From Bryobacterales bacterium (GTDB taxonomy: Bacteria; Acidobacteriota; Terriglobia; Bryobacterales; Bryobacteraceae): a stretch of 64,000 bases of DNA. The DNA is taken from NCBI GenBank assembly GCA_016713735.1, contig JADJOP010000002.1, forward strand, positions 186,001-250,000, in the 5' to 3' direction. A program made the translations under genes and the position numbers. Positions 60,734 through 64,000 of the stretch are shown here, in pieces. The notes beneath the pieces are model-generated. The model was not told where the DNA came from. It made no database searches and worked only from the letters and a program-made list of their open reading frames with translations. The stretch's first letter is position 1; each line of letters begins with the position of its first letter.

Positions 60734-61251
60734 CCCGCCAGGATAAGCCCCGCGAGACCGGCGGCGGCGCTCAGCAGGACGATCCACATCGTGTCGAGGC
60801 GTGTCCAGAGGAGCGCGGCGAAACTGGCGAGCGAGATGGCGATGGGCAAGGGCGCGGTCCAGGCATCGCGGGCGAGAGGGATCACGGCGGCGAGAACGAG
60901 CGATCCGGCAGCGATGGTGATGCCGCGGATGGCGCCGCGCACGCGCGGGTTTTCGCGGTGACGGCCGAGGTGCATCAGCATAAAGAGGATCAGGAACGCC
61001 GGCGTCATGAGGGCGGCGGTTCCGGCGATGGCTCCGGGGATGCCGGCGATGAAGTAGCCGGCGGCGACCATGTAGAGGCCGTGCGGGCCGGGTCCGGCGC
61101 GGCCGACGCCGATGGCGGTGGAGAGCTGGCGATCGGTGAGCACATGGCGCTGGACGACGAATTCCTCACGCACGATGGGCAGCGAGCCCATGCCGCTGAA
61201 CGAGGTCAACGTAGCTTTCAGAAAAATGAAGTAGATGAGCAGCGGGTTCAT
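60730..61251 (-). CDS. Chromate transporter, C-terminal-half type (CHR)
   Basis: 173 residues from ATG 61251, overlapping the stop of the upstream partner (ATGA). The CHR half-domain shows FLKATLTSFSGMGSLPIVRE and the TAIGVGRAGPGPHGLYM motif that replaces the VTPGP loop, with five to six helices. Short-chain CHR proteins work as pairs of homologous halves with opposite topology; the partner is at 61248. They export chromate or other anions. The open frame extending to 62154 is an overlap artefact. Confidence 0.85.
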   Translation of the reverse strand: MNPLLIYFIFLKATLTSFSGMGSLPIVREEFVVQRHVLTDRQLSTAIGVGRAGPGPHGLYMVAAGYFIAGIPGAIAGTAALMTPAFLILFMLMHLGRHRENPRVRGAIRGITIAAGSLVLAAVIPLARDAWTAPLPIAISLASFAALLWTRLDTMWIVLLSAAAGLAGLILAG

Positions 61252-61811
61252 GCGTCGTCCCGGGGTGGGGGCGCATCGCCGTAGAGCGCGCCGAGTCCGC
61301 CGGCAAGGATGAGGATCTTCAGCGGGGACAGCAGGTCGAGCCACATGGCGGCGATGGCCGCGGCGGCGAAAGCGAGGCCGGGGAGGAGCCAGCGCCCGGT
61401 GGTGCGGCTGTAGATGATGGAAACGCCGCTGGAGGCCATCATGCCGACGGCGCCGGCGACGACGCCCCCAACGGCGGCGCGAAACCAGGGGTTCGTTCCA
61501 TACGAGCTGTAGGCTCCGCAGAGCCACACGGCGAGCAGGGCCGACGGGATGACGACGCCGCTGACGGCGAGCAGCGAGCCGAGCCACCCGGTGAGCATCC
61601 AGCCGGTGGCGGCGCAGTAGGCGAGGATGTTGGTGCCAGGGGTGACGCGGGCCAGCCCATAGGCGAGTCCGTGCTGTTCGGCGGTGAGCCAGCCGCGGCG
61701 TTCGACAAGTTCGCGCTGAAGGGCGGCCATGGCCGGATCGCCGCCACCAAACGTAGTGTTGCCGAGCCGGAAGAAGAGCCACGCCACCGCGCCGCTCGAG
61801 AACGGCTTCAT
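61248..61811 (-). CDS. Chromate transporter, N-terminal-half type (CHR)
   Basis: 187 residues (MKPFSSGAVAWLFFRLGNTTF). Family motifs are FGGGDPAMAALQRELVERRGW and ARVTPGTNILAYCAATGW. The start ATG 61811 lies in a 65-bp region divergent from the HlyD-like gene. It is followed by the second half with a 4-bp overlap, so the two are made together. Sulfate and chromate are the known substrates of the family. Confidence 0.87.
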   Translation of the reverse strand: MKPFSSGAVAWLFFRLGNTTFGGGDPAMAALQRELVERRGWLTAEQHGLAYGLARVTPGTNILAYCAATGWMLTGWLGSLLAVSGVVIPSALLAVWLCGAYSSYGTNPWFRAAVGGVVAGAVGMMASSGVSIIYSRTTGRWLLPGLAFAAAAIAAMWLDLLSPLKILILAGGLGALYGDAPPPRDDA

Positions 61812-61875
61812 GGCAGTTAGCGTAGCATCCAGGACTGGACCACCTGGCCTCGGCTCGGACCGCTATGATTGAGGT

Positions 61876-62892
61876 TTGTTCCCCGGACACCCCACAGCCA
61901 AATGGTTTCTCGGCGCCGCCGGCGTCGTGTTGCTCCTCATGGCGCTGGGCGGCGTTACGGTGTTTCAGAGGCAGGCAAAGAAGCCGGAGCCGAAAAAGGC
62001 CGAACCGGCTCCGCAGATGCAACTCGCCTCGGGCACGGAGTTGACCTACACGGGCACGATCAGTGCGCGCGAACTGCTGCTGGTGCCGGCGCCGGTGGAA
62101 GGGACGATGGAAACCGTGGAGGTGGAGCCGGGGCAGGAGGTGTTTGAAGGCCAACTGCTGGGGCGAATCCGCAATGAGGGTCTCGATGGGGTTCGGGAGG
62201 CGGCGCGCGAGCAGTTGGAAGCAGCGCAGTCGAAGGTGACGAATTTGGACAGTGCGCTGCTGGCCGCCCGGCTGGAGGTTTCGCGATCAACGGCCGATAC
62301 GCAGCGCGCCGGGGGCGAGTATGACCGCGCACGCAAGGTTGCCGACCGCCAGCAACTGCTCTACCGCGAAGGCGCGACGCCGCGGCTGACCTACGAGAAG
62401 GCGCAGAAGGAGTCAGAGAATGCGCGCTCGGAGTATGAAGGGGTGCGCGAGCTGGCCCGCCGCTCGGAGGAGCGGGTGAAGAATCTGACTGACGACATCG
62501 AGGCGGCGCGCAAGACGCTCGAGGAGCGCGAAAAGGCCCTGGAGGCAGCGCAAAACGATCTTTCGGCGGCCGAGGTGCACGCGCCGGCCGACGGCGTGCT
62601 GATCGCCGCGCGCGCCAGGGCGGGCGACGCGGTGGACGCCGGTATGGAGGATCTGTTCCAGATCTCCACCAATCCGCTGCAGTTGAAAGTGATCATCGAG
62701 CCCGAGCCGCCGGTGCTGGAAAAGCTGAAAGCCCCGTCGCCGGTCTCCGTGCTGGTGGCCGAACTGCCGCTGACGCCCATCGATGGCGAACTGGTGGAGA
62801 TCAAGGACGGCAAAGTGACGGTGAACTTCGATGCGCCGGATGCGGCGGTGAAGGCCGGGCTGACCGCCACGGTGCGCGTCAAGATACCATGA
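61876..62892 (+). CDS. HlyD-family periplasmic adaptor (membrane fusion protein)
   Basis: 338 residues from TTG 61876. A single N-terminal anchor (WFLGAAGVVLLLMALGGVTV) is followed by the lipoyl half-motif VPAPVEGTMETVEVEPGQEV (residues about 70-90), a long coiled coil (about 95-235, EQLEAAQSKVTNLDSALLAA to EREKALEAAQNDLSAAEVHA), the second lipoyl half APADGVLIAARARAGDAVDA and a beta-barrel domain ending TATVRVKIP. Such adaptors bridge an inner-membrane pump to an outer-membrane duct, but no pump gene is adjacent. The start could be further in, at ATG 61939, but that would remove part of the anchor. Confidence 0.82.
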   Translation: MFPGHPTAKWFLGAAGVVLLLMALGGVTVFQRQAKKPEPKKAEPAPQMQLASGTELTYTGTISARELLLVPAPVEGTMETVEVEPGQEVFEGQLLGRIRNEGLDGVREAAREQLEAAQSKVTNLDSALLAARLEVSRSTADTQRAGGEYDRARKVADRQQLLYREGATPRLTYEKAQKESENARSEYEGVRELARRSEERVKNLTDDIEAARKTLEEREKALEAAQNDLSAAEVHAPADGVLIAARARAGDAVDAGMEDLFQISTNPLQLKVIIEPEPPVLEKLKAPSPVSVLVAELPLTPIDGELVEIKDGKVTVNFDAPDAAVKAGLTATVRVKIP

Positions 62893-62904
62893 AACTGGTA
62901 TCTT
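62881..62904 (+). promoter_or_regulatory. Hairpin spanning the HlyD stop codon, just before the fumarase start
   Basis: AAGATACCA (62881-62889), loop TGAAAC that contains the HlyD TGA stop, and TGGTATCTT (62896-62904): a perfect 9-bp stem ending three bases before ATG 62908. It covers the place where a fumarase ribosome site would lie. It could attenuate translation of the fumarase gene or couple it to translation of the HlyD gene. No T run follows, so it is not a simple terminator. Confidence 0.5.
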
Positions 62905-62907
62905 GCC

Positions 62908-64000
<1,093 letters not shown>

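Noticed and set aside
60730..62154. A 474-residue protein covering both chromate-transporter halves
   Set aside because: Only its last 173 residues are coding; upstream the correct frame is that of the partner gene, with an ATGA overlap between them.

Overview
The window looks like a chromosomal segment of an acidobacterium of the Solibacter/Bryobacter type (Bryobacterales). The signs are a very high G+C content, two neighbouring exported proteins of the TIGR03437 type that is expanded in Solibacter, an Oar-like carboxypeptidase-regulatory TonB-dependent receptor of about 1,140 residues, and many secreted sugar-related enzymes (sulfatase, Gfo/Idh/MocA oxidoreductase, enolase-superfamily enzymes, glycoside hydrolases) with short Tat- or Sec-like leaders. 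No plasmid or phage backbone genes, CRISPR array or rRNA operon were seen. The genus is an inference.

Layout. 1-3.9 kb: minus-strand cluster comF, HNH nuclease, YfcE-type phosphoesterase and RidA, plus a PEGA membrane protein. 4-8 kb: Nudix hydrolase and the two TIGR03437-type proteins. 8-10.6 kb: MrfA/YprA-type helicase. 10.6-13 kb: a frameshifted enolase-superfamily gene, then a lower-GC islet with a ribbon-helix-helix pair and an orphan. 13-16.2 kb: secreted protein, glycosyltransferase and a frameshifted DUF1593 hydrolase. 16.2-18.8 kb: MoxR ATPase, an aberrant YchF-like ATPase and a secreted protein. 19-24.6 kb: broken small genes, sulfatase, SDR and a frameshifted PAS-GGDEF-EAL protein. 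25-37 kb: secG, tRNA-Leu(GAG), glycine-zipper protein, UPF0182, pyrR-pyrB-pyrC, homoserine dehydrogenase, exported methyltransferase and tRNA-Pro(CGG). 37-47.6 kb: carbohydrate enzymes and an SxtJ/DUF5989/carbamoyltransferase trio. 47.7-54 kb: an operon predicted to degrade an amine or amino alcohol through gamma-glutamyl intermediates. 54-64 kb: TonB receptor, MaeB malic enzyme, TauE/SafE transporter, split chromate transporter, HlyD adaptor and class I fumarase (cut by the window end).

The most unusual feature is a pair of miniature tRNA-anchored elements. tRNA-Leu and tRNA-Pro are each followed about 1 kb downstream by a duplicate of their own 3' portion (101 bp perfect; 48 bp with one mismatch). 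Each interval carries one likely gene (a uracil-DNA-glycosylase-like protein; an acyl-carrier-like DUF1493-type protein) and no integrase. Both have GTCC-containing direct repeats at an 11-bp period near one end, as expected of recombinase arm-type sites. They look like cis-mobilisable att-bounded cassettes that would depend on an integrase in trans.

Two window-wide properties matter. The + strand is strongly C-rich from 1 to about 25 kb and strongly G-rich from about 37 to 64 kb whichever strand the genes use, so a skew switch of origin polarity (or an inversion boundary) lies between. Several genes in the C-rich half and one at 38 kb carry single-base frame changes, almost all in C or G runs, which points to residual homopolymer errors as much as to real gene decay. 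Positions and motifs were read by eye; no database search was run.
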